Below are positions 1-6,090 of a stretch of DNA of 16,732 nt, in pieces. The first letter of the stretch is position 1, and each line of letters starts with the position of its first letter. The notes beneath the pieces are model-generated. The model was not told the origin of the DNA, did no database searches, and saw only the letters and a list, made by a program, of their open reading frames with translations. Where the stretch lies: positions 1 to 16,732 of the forward strand of contig JAZSMU010000059.1 in the NCBI GenBank assembly GCA_045536045.1, read 5' to 3'. A program made the translations under genes and the position numbers. The stretch comes from RGIG1918 sp045536045 (GTDB lineage Bacteria > Cyanobacteriota > Vampirovibrionia > Gastranaerophilales > Gastranaerophilaceae).

Positions 1-796
1 TTATTTTTGCATTTTTGAAATAGGTTGTATATTTGCCCTCAAGATTGCCATTTCTGTAATTACCTTCACTTTCAATTTTTCCATTTTCATAATAACTAAC
101 AATTTCGCCATCTCTTTCATAATCTTTTATTGCAATTTTGCATTCCAATTTTCCAGATTCATAATACCAATATTCAAATTCAGCATCTTTTTCTCTAATA
201 GATTCAACTTCGCCATTTTTGTAATAGCTTATACTTGAAATTTTTAGGTCGTTTTTCCAAATGCTTTTTGTTTTAATTTCTCCATTATCAAAATATTTGA
301 AATATTTTCCAGTTTGCATATCATCAACAAAAAAAGCGCTTTGTTCTATTTGCCCGCTTGGATAGTAAGTTGCAGCTTTGCCATTTTGCATATTATTTGC
401 ATAAGTTTTTTCTGAATATAATTTTCCAGATTTAAAATAACTTTTAGAAATTCCTTCTTTTTTCCCTTTAACAAAAGTAGTGGTTTCATCTATGTCGCCA
501 TTTTTATAATATTTTTTGCAAACGCCATCAAGTTCATCATCTGTATAAGAATTAGACCAGTGAACAATTTCAGAATTTTCAAAATAGCATTTAGTTACGC
601 CATTTTTCATATTGTCTTTATAATTTATTTCTAAATATAAACAACCTCTTTTTGTATAAGCTCTAAAAGCACCGTTTTCTGGATGTTTAAAATCATCTTT
701 TGGGATCAAATCTCCATTTTCATAAAACAATTCTTTGACATCAACTTCAATAATGTCATCAAAAAAGTAAGCATTTTCTAAATCAATTTCATTCAT
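1..796 (-). CDS. MORN/YwqK-type repeat protein, C-terminus cut by window edge
   Basis: The reading frame opens at ATG (complement of 794-796), preceded by a good Shine-Dalgarno sequence (GAGGTGAT). It stays open for 265 codons and runs off the window; the TTA at 1-3 is in another frame. From about residue 68 the protein is a chain of units of roughly 19-25 residues with the pattern YY-x-NG-(K/E/D)-(I/L)-x-S/E, as in YYKNGDID, YFKSGKLYS, YYPSGQIE, YFDNGEIK, YYENGKIES and YFKNAKI. This is the MORN_2/YwqK repeat, a beta-hairpin unit in bacterial proteins often labelled 'YwqK family antitoxin'. With about eight or nine units it is longer than B. subtilis YwqK, and no toxin partner is visible, so the antitoxin label should not be carried over. 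No signal peptide or membrane segment is seen. A 15-bp element upstream (836-850) recurs before the next gene. Confidence 0.8.
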   Translation of the reverse strand, partial: MNEIDLENAYFFDDIIEVDVKELFYENGDLIPKDDFKHPENGAFRAYTKRGCLYLEINYKDNMKNGVTKCYFENSEIVHWSNSYTDDELDGVCKKYYKNGDIDETTTFVKGKKEGISKSYFKSGKLYSEKTYANNMQNGKAATYYPSGQIEQSAFFVDDMQTGKYFKYFDNGEIKTKSIWKNDLKISSISYYKNGEVESIREKDAEFEYWYYESGKLECKIAIKDYERDGEIVSYYENGKIESEGNYRNGNLEGKYTTYFKNAKI

Positions 797-850
797 ATAA
801 TCACCTCATCTATTTTTATAATAAGCTATGGGTGCGACAGATATGGGCAT

Positions 851-887
851 AAAAAAACCCACATTTAGACTTACATAAAAGTGGGTT
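851..887 (-). terminator. Rho-independent terminator after the 136-residue gene
   Basis: AACCCAC (856-862) pairs with GTGGGTT (881-887). Past one A-A mismatch, TTTA (864-867) pairs with TAAA (876-879), leaving an eight-base loop. On the minus strand the hairpin is followed by seven U residues (complement of A 851-857), so it terminates leftward transcription from the gene ending at 919. Confidence 0.85.
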
Positions 888-918
888 ATACAAGGAACAA
901 TAATGTCATTTATATTTG

Positions 919-1329
919 TTAATATCCATATTTTCTATATTCTTCATTAAATCTTTTCGCATATTTCCCAACAAAATGATTCAAGTATCCACGAATGGCA
1001 GAATAATTTTCTGGATATTTTTCATGACCTTCAAATTTTAGATATTTCCCATTTGAAAGTTTTATTTTTAATTCCCACAAAGTGCCGTCGCAAATCGTGC
1101 ATTTCCAAAAATATTTCTTTTTCCAACCTTTTATAATTTCAAAAATTCTGTTTGAAAATTTAATGTTGTCTTTAACATTAATTAAGGGCGATTGTTCATT
1201 TGGACAAAAAGTATAGAAAATTTGTCCCTCCCCATTTTTAAATTTGTATTGATAATTTTCTTCTGGCCAACCATAACCATATTCTGAAAACATTAAAGAT
1301 TCTATAAAAACTCCATTATCAAATTTCAT
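919..1329 (-). CDS. Hypothetical protein, 136 residues
   Basis: I do not recognise a named family. The protein is rich in aromatic and lysine residues, has no signal peptide or membrane segment, and is probably cytoplasmic. Its second half contains CTICDGTLWELKIKL and GHEKYPENY (about residues 78-107). This DGT-x-W plus YPEN-type pattern occurs in various small uncharacterised bacterial proteins, but I cannot attach a function. GAGGT lies a few bases before ATG 1329 and supports the start. The gene is divergent from the WYL regulator, with 110 bp between them, and ends in its own intrinsic terminator, so it is probably monocistronic. A perfect TTGACA (complement of 1373-1378) may be its -35 box, though no good -10 box follows at the usual spacing. 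Divergence from a one-component regulator suggests, but does not show, control by it. Confidence 0.7.
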   Translation of the reverse strand: MKFDNGVFIESLMFSEYGYGWPEENYQYKFKNGEGQIFYTFCPNEQSPLINVKDNIKFSNRIFEIIKGWKKKYFWKCTICDGTLWELKIKLSNGKYLKFEGHEKYPENYSAIRGYLNHFVGKYAKRFNEEYRKYGY

Positions 1330-1370
1330 ATCTTACCTCTTTTGCTTTTGTAATTAATATAATTCCTTGC

Positions 1371-1411
1371 TATGTCAAATATGGACATATTGTTAAATAG
1401 TGTGGTAATAT
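1371..1411 (+). promoter_or_regulatory. Promoter of the WYL regulator with overlapping inverted repeat
   Basis: TGGACA (1382-1387) and TAATAT (1406-1411), 18 bp apart, make a plausible sigma-70 promoter about 29 bp before ATG 1440. The -35 box lies in the inverted repeat TATGTC-N7-GACATA (1371-1389), which on the other strand also contains TTGACA facing the divergent gene. The symmetry may be an operator or just two opposed -35 boxes. Confidence 0.5.
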
Positions 1412-1439
1412 TATCTTGATGAAAGATTGAGAGGTAATT

Positions 1440-2405
1440 ATGGCAGAAGAAAAACCTAGATATTCAAGAGTTTCAGACATTTTAGATTTGGCAGTGTTTA
1501 TGTCTTCAAGGTTTCAAGGTGTTACAATTACAGACATTGCCCAAAGATATCATGTTTCAAGAAGAACTGCAGAAAGAATGAGAGATAGCCTAACATGCAT
1601 ATTTCCTGCCATTGATGAAATTGAAACTTCAGATAATCAAAAACATTGGGGTTTTACAAATTATTCAATTTCAAATTTAATTACATTTTCTCCAAAAGAA
1701 ATTGCAAATATTGAACAACTTCAAAGAAGAACAACCAACAAAGAAATGAAAGAAGAGCTTGGTAAAACTGTTGAAAAAATCAAATCTTTATCAAGAAAAA
1801 ATTTAAACACTGTTGAAAATAACATTGAACTTTTTATGCAAACTGAAGGTTATGCTGTTCGCCAAATGCCACAATATAAAATTGATATTAAAATAATTGA
1901 TGTTGTTAGAGAGGCAATGCAAAATTCAAAAATTCTCCAAGCAAAATATCACGAAAAAGAAAGAAAACTTGAGCCTCTAGGCTTAATATATGGAGAAAAA
2001 ATTTATCTTGTTGCAAAAGAAAAAGCAAAAGGAAATGGAATTTATACTTATTTATTGCATAAATTTGAGAGTTTAAAATTAACTGAAAAAACTTTTAATA
2101 AGGGTAACTTTAATCTTCAAGAATATACAAAAGAATCTTTTGGAGTTTATCACGGCGAAGTTTTAGATGTTGAACTTTTATTTTCAAAAGAAAAAGCAAC
2201 AGACGCTAGCCAATATAATTTTCACCCAACACAAGTTGGCAAAATAAACTCAGACGGAACATATAGCCTAAAATTTAGGGCAAGTGGAAGCAGAGAAATT
2301 ATTTGGCATGTATTTAAATGGGGCGAAGGTTGCAAAATTGTTGCTCCAGAATCTTTAAAGGAAGAATACAAAAATTATCTGAAAGAAGTTTTGGCTGAGC
2401 AATAA
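1440..2405 (+). CDS. WYL-domain transcriptional regulator (HTH + WYL)
   Basis: A 321-residue one-component regulator. The N-terminus (about 8-70) is a winged helix-turn-helix of the HTH_11/DeoR kind: GVTITDIAQRYHVSRRTAER fits helix-turn-recognition helix, followed by a wing ending HWGF. Residues about 155-225 form a WYL domain, with LEPLGLIYGEKIYLVA matching the usual EP-x-GL...WYLVA core (Ile replaces the Trp). The C-terminal about 85 residues fit the WCX extension. WYL domains are known or suspected ligand sensors, sometimes for nucleic acid, and these regulators often control defence, DNA-repair or other accessory genes. The start is supported by GAGAGGT 5 bp upstream. The gene is divergent from the 136-residue protein and followed after 51 bp by the ParB-like gene, in the same direction. 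ATGTC/GACAT inverted repeats sit on both sides of it and are candidate binding sites. The ligand is unknown. Confidence 0.85.
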   Translation: MAEEKPRYSRVSDILDLAVFMSSRFQGVTITDIAQRYHVSRRTAERMRDSLTCIFPAIDEIETSDNQKHWGFTNYSISNLITFSPKEIANIEQLQRRTTNKEMKEELGKTVEKIKSLSRKNLNTVENNIELFMQTEGYAVRQMPQYKIDIKIIDVVREAMQNSKILQAKYHEKERKLEPLGLIYGEKIYLVAKEKAKGNGIYTYLLHKFESLKLTEKTFNKGNFNLQEYTKESFGVYHGEVLDVELLFSKEKATDASQYNFHPTQVGKINSDGTYSLKFRASGSREIIWHVFKWGEGCKIVAPESLKEEYKNYLKEVLAEQ

Positions 2406-2416
2406 TTTTGTCAAAT

Positions 2417-2457
2417 TTAAATGTCTTTAGTTTTTATATAAATGAAAGGACATTTAA
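2417..2457 (+). repeat. 9-bp inverted repeat at the start of the ParB-like gene
   Basis: TTAAATGTC (2417-2425) is perfectly complementary to GACATTTAA (2449-2457), with 23 bases between. The right arm overlaps the end of the Shine-Dalgarno AAGGA (2446-2450) and the first base of ATG 2457. It could be a DNA operator (its half-site ATGTC matches the one at 1371-1389) or, if transcribed, a weak AT-rich hairpin covering the ribosome binding site. Confidence 0.6.
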
Positions 2458-3068
2458 TGATTTCTTTTGGAAGCACATATAAAATAAATCAAAAACAAGT
2501 TTTCAGCCCAGATTTTGCTGATAAGCTTTATTCTTTATATAAAAATGGTGTAGATATAGTGGAAGAATTTACTTCCCCTAAAGACTCTTTAAAAACAGGA
2601 ATATTTAAAACTATAACTCTAGTTTCGCCTGATGAATTTGATGAAAAAGTTGAATGTATTTTAGCTTCTCAAGGAATTGATTTTCATAAAACAGATAAAA
2701 AACAAAATTTAAATTTAGAAAATATAAAATCTAGAATGGTTATTGACCCAGATTTTAAAGAAACACACACCCTTGTTGAAGTTGATACTAAAAAACTTGA
2801 TGAATTGTTGCAATTAGATAATGTTTCTTCTTTGACTCAAAGCAAAAATGATGAAAGATTTAAAAAGTTTTATGAATATTTAGAAACAGGGTTAAATATT
2901 AATTCGCCAATTATTGTTTTTTCCAATGATGTAAATGGCATTTTTGGCGTTCATATAGAAGACGGCAGACATAGATTTGCAATTTTAAGGGATATGGGAA
3001 TGAAAAAAATTCCTGTTGCTGTGCCTCATGATTCTCTTAAATATTTAAAAGATTTTACACTTGTTTAA
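2457..3068 (+). CDS. ParB/sulfiredoxin-fold-like protein
   Basis: An upstream in-frame ATG at 2442 has no Shine-Dalgarno sequence, whereas ATG 2457 follows AAGGA by 6 bp, so I choose 2457 (203 residues). Near the C-terminus, HIEDGRHRFAILRDMG...IPVAV (about 166-189) matches the core of the ParB/Srx fold: DGRHR as the nucleotide/phosphate loop, a helix, then the IPV strand. ParB-family proteins bind or hydrolyse NTPs and some bind DNA, but no partition partner (ParA) or ParB helix-turn-helix is present, so a chromosome-segregation role is not supported. The first ~140 residues are unassigned. The N-terminus, MISFGSTYKI, has no signal peptide and resembles a short tag I associate with accessory proteins of this lineage (compare SFKAKF in the GNAT protein at 5471-6061). 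Substrate and role are unknown. Confidence 0.6.
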   Translation: MISFGSTYKINQKQVFSPDFADKLYSLYKNGVDIVEEFTSPKDSLKTGIFKTITLVSPDEFDEKVECILASQGIDFHKTDKKQNLNLENIKSRMVIDPDFKETHTLVEVDTKKLDELLQLDNVSSLTQSKNDERFKKFYEYLETGLNINSPIIVFSNDVNGIFGVHIEDGRHRFAILRDMGMKKIPVAVPHDSLKYLKDFTLV

Positions 3069-3098
3069 TTTTTTATTTTCTTAAATTTTATCTTTTTG

Positions 3099-3104
3099 TA
3101 TAAT
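3099..3104 (+). promoter_or_regulatory. -10 box (TATAAT) before ddh
   Basis: A perfect TATAAT lies 34 bp before ATG 3139 in the context TTTTTGTATAAT. The region 17 bp further upstream is only T-rich, with no clear -35 match. Confidence 0.55.
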
Positions 3105-3138
3105 ATTTTTGTTGAGAAATTAATACAGAGGAAAATAT

Positions 3139-4110
3139 ATGAAAATAGGTATTTTAGGATATGGAAACTTAGGAAGAGGAGTTGAGTTTGCAATTCGCCA
3201 AAACGAAGATATGGAGCTTGTTGCAATATTCACAAGAAGAAAACCAAGTGATTTAAAAGTAAATTCAAATGCCAAAGTTGTTCATATTTCTGAAATTGAA
3301 GATTGGAAAGACAAAATTGATGTTTTAATTATATGCTCTGGAAGTGCTTCAGATTTGCCTGAGCAAACTCCAAAATATGCAAAAATATTTAATGTTGTTG
3401 ATAGCTTTGACACACACGCAAAAATTCCAACACATTTTGAAAATGTTGACAAAGAAGCAAAAGCTGGTGGTAAAATTGCCCTAATTTCTGCAGGTTGGGA
3501 CCCAGGACTATTTTCTTTAAATAGATTGTTCGCTTCTGCAATTTTACCTCAAGGAAAAGACTACACTTTCTGGGGAAAAGGCATAAGCCAAGGACATAGT
3601 GATGCCATTAGAAGAATAGCAGGAGTTAAAGACGCTAAGCAATACACAATTCCTGTTGATAATGCACTAGAAACAATTAGAGCTGGCGAATGTCCAGAAT
3701 TAACAGCTAGGCAAATGCACACAAGAGAATGTTTTGTTGTTGTTGAGGATGGTGCAGATAAGGCAAAAATTGAAGAAGAAATTAAAACTATGCCAAATTA
3801 TTTTGAACCATATAACACAACAGTTAATTTTATATCCGAAGAAGAATTAAAGAAAAATCATAGTGGCATCCCACACGGTGGTTTTGTTGTGAGAGTTGGG
3901 GAAACTGCTGGGTGTAAAAAACACATTATTGAATATTCTCTAAAACTAGAATCTAACCCAGAGTTTACTTCAAGCGTTTTGGTGGCTTATGCAAGAGCAA
4001 TTTATAGATTATCTAAAGAGGGTGTAGTTGGTTGCAAAACTGTTTTTGATATTGCACCAAAATATTTAACAATTAAATCTGATGAAGAAATTAGAAAAAC
4101 AATGCTTTAA
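3139..4110 (+). CDS. ddh: meso-diaminopimelate D-dehydrogenase
   Basis: This NADP-dependent enzyme (EC 1.4.1.16) interconverts L-tetrahydrodipicolinate and meso-diaminopimelate in one step. It supplies lysine and the peptidoglycan cross-link residue and acts in the cytoplasm. At 323 residues it has normal family length. The Rossmann loop GYGNLGRG (about 7-14) opens the dinucleotide-binding domain; CSGSASD, NVVDSFDTH, SAGWDPGLFS, FWGKGISQGHSDAIRRI and HGGFVVRVGE follow in family order and include the substrate-pocket segments. AGAGGA about 7 bp upstream supports the start, and a TATAAT box supports separate transcription. The neighbours are unrelated accessory genes, so it appears to be a stand-alone metabolic gene. 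Photosynthetic cyanobacteria usually use the DapL aminotransferase route, so a Ddh gene would fit a gut-type relative or acquisition by transfer. Confidence 0.93.
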   Translation: MKIGILGYGNLGRGVEFAIRQNEDMELVAIFTRRKPSDLKVNSNAKVVHISEIEDWKDKIDVLIICSGSASDLPEQTPKYAKIFNVVDSFDTHAKIPTHFENVDKEAKAGGKIALISAGWDPGLFSLNRLFASAILPQGKDYTFWGKGISQGHSDAIRRIAGVKDAKQYTIPVDNALETIRAGECPELTARQMHTRECFVVVEDGADKAKIEEEIKTMPNYFEPYNTTVNFISEEELKKNHSGIPHGGFVVRVGETAGCKKHIIEYSLKLESNPEFTSSVLVAYARAIYRLSKEGVVGCKTVFDIAPKYLTIKSDEEIRKTML

Positions 4111-4121
4111 TTTATGACCGT

Positions 4122-4146
4122 ATTTGGCGTGCCAAATGTGTAATAT
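4122..4146 (+). promoter_or_regulatory. Palindromic operator-like site and -10 box of the repeat-protein gene
   Basis: ATTTGGC-GT-GCCAAAT (4122-4137) is a 7+7 bp perfect palindrome, much more GC-rich than its surroundings. It ends three bases before the -10 box TAATAT (4141-4146), so a bound protein would cover the promoter spacer, as expected for a repressor. The two-base centre is too small for an RNA hairpin loop and no T run follows, so it is not a terminator. Confidence 0.55.
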
Positions 4147-4172
4147 TAAAGTAAATTTAGATGAGGTAATTT

Positions 4173-4586
4173 ATGAAAAAATTTTTTTCTGTTTTGTTTT
4201 TGCTAATTTCAACAGTTAATCTTGCTTATGCTGTTAATGTTTATGATGAGTATGGTCAAAAAACAGGCTCATTTAGGGAAACTGCAACAGGCTTTAATGA
4301 ATATGATAGCTACGGAAGAAAAACAGGTTCATATAGAGAAACCTCAACTGGCTACAATTCGTATGACCAATACGGAAGAAAAACAGGCTCATTTAGGGAA
4401 ACTGCAACAGGCTTTAATGAATATGATAGCTATGGAAGAAAAACAGGAAGTTATAAAACAGGCTCAAGTGGAGTTACAACAAAATACGACCAATACGGAA
4501 GAAAAACAGGTTCATTCAAAAAAGATTCCTCAGGCAGAATAACTGAATATGATAAATATGGAAGAAAAGTTAAGACTTATAAGTAA
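4173..4586 (+). CDS. Secreted protein of YD-like 20-residue repeats
   Basis: A 137-residue protein starting with a classical Sec signal peptide: MKK, a hydrophobic core FFSVLFLLISTV, and likely cleavage after AYA (residue 20). The mature part is almost entirely tandem repeats with consensus YD-x-YGRKTGS(Y/F)(R/K)ET-x-TG-x-N-x, starting at residues 24, 44, 64, 84, 105 and 126, the last truncated. YD..GR.T at about 20-residue spacing resembles the YD repeats of RHS/teneurin shells, but this is a small free-standing protein with no toxin domain. It is very basic and rich in Gly, Tyr and Thr, and is predicted periplasmic or extracellular. A GAGGT ribosome binding site precedes ATG 4173. At DNA level the repeat is 60 bp, and 4261-4320 and 4381-4440 differ at one base. 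Function unknown; a surface or cell-wall-binding protein is possible. Confidence 0.75.
   Translation: MKKFFSVLFLLISTVNLAYAVNVYDEYGQKTGSFRETATGFNEYDSYGRKTGSYRETSTGYNSYDQYGRKTGSFRETATGFNEYDSYGRKTGSYKTGSSGVTTKYDQYGRKTGSFKKDSSGRITEYDKYGRKVKTYK
4261..4440 (+). repeat. 60-bp tandem repeats inside the secreted repeat protein
   Basis: Units 4261-4320, 4321-4380 and 4381-4440 are in register. The first and third are identical at 59 of 60 bases, the single change being a silent TAC/TAT. The middle unit is diverged. Downstream copies (from 4441) are more diverged and lengthen by 3 bases. The pattern suggests a recent 120-bp duplication or gene conversion. Confidence 0.85.
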
Positions 4587-4633
4587 TTATAGTCATCAAA
4601 TCAATCTAAAATTTCTTTAAAATAAAATTAAAA

Positions 4634-5437
4634 TTATTCAGAAACAATTTTTCTTTTCTTTGGTGGCAATTCTACATTATTTTCGCAATATTCTTTCATA
4701 TATTCAATGCTCAAACCTTGTCTTTCGCTTGGTAAAATATATTCCATTGAAACATAAGTTGTGTTTCCAATAACTTTTTTGCCAGTAATTTTATATTGAG
4801 CACTTCTTGGCATAAGAATTTCGCCACCATGTTCTAAATTTCTTGAAACTTTTGCTCCTTTTGGAAGTTTAATTTCATAAATCATATTATTTTCATGTCC
4901 ATTTGCGAAGCATCTTGCAAGAGATTTGTCAAAAGCACAATATGAATAAGCAATATCAGGAACTACAATATCTCCAATTTTTGCGTTTTCAATTATTTCA
5001 AAATCATAATTCAAAGATTCGCAAGCAGAGTGTTTATGTCTTCCTCTGTATACAATACATTCGTTTTCTAATGGTTTCAAATTTTCAAATGCATTATCTA
5101 AGTCTTCTATTGTTTCAATATAATCAGCGTTGCTTGGGCGAATTTTTTTTCCAGAAATTATATCGTCAATTAAATATCTAATGGTTGGGTTGTAGCCATT
5201 TACAGAGTGGTGCATTTTAATTGCAGTGTTTTCTCCAGTATCTGGCTTTGCTTCTTGAACATTATTTTTTGCTTGAATTATACCTGCAAAGCCAATTTTT
5301 GCTAAACAATTAAGCGAGCCTTCTATTTTTCCTGTGTCTTGAGCATATACTTTTGCTTGAGGCTGAATTGCACCATTATTTTTATTAGAAAAATTATTAA
5401 TTTTTACATTATTTGTGGCGATTTTTAAATTATTCAT
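4634..5437 (-). CDS. ADP-ribosyltransferase-fold protein (possible effector or toxin)
   Basis: A 267-residue protein. The C-terminal half reads as a mono-ADP-ribosyltransferase of the R-S-E class, a family that transfers ADP-ribose from NAD+ to proteins or other targets. IVYRGR (R131) is the NAD-binding Arg strand; DIAYSYCAFDKSLARCF (161-177) sits where the STS loop and following helix occur, with S165-Y-C167 in place of S-T-S; and GGEILMPRSAQYKITG (204-219) is the catalytic strand, with E206 followed by the typical hydrophobic-Pro-Arg segment. The first acidic or Gln residue of the usual (E/Q)-x-E is Gly204, so activity or target may differ. The first ~75 residues are Asn- and Gln-rich with no signal peptide. 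The C-terminus is basic (PPKKRKI). The start lacks a Shine-Dalgarno sequence. It lies 33 bp downstream of the GNAT gene, probably co-transcribed. The fold call is mine, by motif. Confidence 0.65.
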   Translation of the reverse strand: MNNLKIATNNVKINNFSNKNNGAIQPQAKVYAQDTGKIEGSLNCLAKIGFAGIIQAKNNVQEAKPDTGENTAIKMHHSVNGYNPTIRYLIDDIISGKKIRPSNADYIETIEDLDNAFENLKPLENECIVYRGRHKHSACESLNYDFEIIENAKIGDIVVPDIAYSYCAFDKSLARCFANGHENNMIYEIKLPKGAKVSRNLEHGGEILMPRSAQYKITGKKVIGNTTYVSMEYILPSERQGLSIEYMKEYCENNVELPPKKRKIVSE

Positions 5438-5470
5438 ATATATAAAAAGAATTTTTTTATTACAAAATTG

Positions 5471-6061
5471 CTACTTGGCTATATTTGTTTTTTTCTTAAC
5501 TTTTTCTATAAAATTCGGGATGTTTTCTTTTGACAAATGAAAAGTATAATATGGTTCAATAACTCCGTTTAATCTTTTTTCAAAACCACAAGCTTTTTCA
5601 TAAAAATCTTCTGCTTCTTCTAAAACACAACCAACTTTTAATTCTTCCTTATTTTGTTCCATTGTTTTTTGGGCAAGTGCAGACAATATATTTTGCCCAA
5701 CATATTTATAATTACCAAATTTTCTGCTTGAAAGAAGTGCAACTTCAATGTCTTTATCTTCTGTTGTGTGGCAAAGACCTAATATTTCGCCATCTTTTTT
5801 TTGAAGAGTGTAATAATGACCAGTTGTGTTTAAGCCGATTTTATTGTTGATAAATTTTTTATGCATTCCAGATAGGAATAAATCTCTAAAAGCAAAATCC
5901 TTGTCTGTTTTTTGAACTTCATAAGCATCAAAAAGGTCTTTGCAATCGTGTTCAAAGACGGTTGCTTCAACAAAATTATTTTGTTTTTTGTCTAATATGT
6001 GGCAATTTGAAATGGGAAATTTTGCCTTAAAAGAAAGATTATTTACAGAAAAAATTTGCAT
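5471..6061 (-). CDS. GNAT-like acetyltransferase family protein
   Basis: A 196-residue protein. The middle and end follow the GNAT layout: a strand pair YTLQKKDGEILGLCHTT (84-100), a strand IEVALL, then KYVGQNILSALAQKT (119-133) in the place of the acetyl-CoA pyrophosphate loop and helix (classical Q/R-x-x-G-x-G/A, here weakly met as YVGQN), a strand LKVGCVL, and AEDFYEKACGFEKR (150-163), the common 'A..FYEK.GF' segment near the end of GNAT domains. The substrate cannot be told. The N-terminus MQIFSVNNLSFKAKF is not a signal peptide; SFKAKF resembles ISFGSTY in the ParB-like protein. There is no Shine-Dalgarno sequence before ATG 6061, only an A/T tract. It is first of two same-strand genes, with the ADP-ribosyltransferase-like gene 33 bp downstream. 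It is divergent from the 85-residue orphan. It ends in TAG. Confidence 0.55.
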   Translation of the reverse strand: MQIFSVNNLSFKAKFPISNCHILDKKQNNFVEATVFEHDCKDLFDAYEVQKTDKDFAFRDLFLSGMHKKFINNKIGLNTTGHYYTLQKKDGEILGLCHTTEDKDIEVALLSSRKFGNYKYVGQNILSALAQKTMEQNKEELKVGCVLEEAEDFYEKACGFEKRLNGVIEPYYTFHLSKENIPNFIEKVKKKTNIAK

Positions 6062-6090
6062 ATTTTTTTAAAAACAGAAAATTAATAATT

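Noticed and set aside
1..1329. YwqK-type antitoxin with the 136-residue protein as its toxin
   Set aside because: The antitoxin name is inherited from database labels; the 136-residue protein shows no toxin motif, and each gene has separate control and a terminator between them.
2457..3068. Chromosome-partition ParB
   Set aside because: Only the DGRHR...IPV core is present; there is no helix-turn-helix, no dimerisation domain and no parA or parS nearby.
4122..4137. Palindrome as a transcription terminator for ddh
   Set aside because: The centre is only two bases, too small for an RNA loop, and no T run follows; an operator fits better.
4261..4440. Regular 60-bp repeats as a CRISPR array
   Set aside because: The units are contiguous with no unique spacers, and they encode a regular protein repeat.
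4222..4542. Open frame on the plus strand inside the repeat-protein gene
   Set aside because: It is the out-of-frame reading of the 60-bp repeats; no ribosome binding site, and the in-frame protein has a clear signal peptide and consistent repeats.
4903..5181. Plus-strand open frame opposite the ART-like gene
   Set aside because: Gln/Leu/Phe-rich composition typical of an antisense shadow; the opposite strand carries recognisable motifs.
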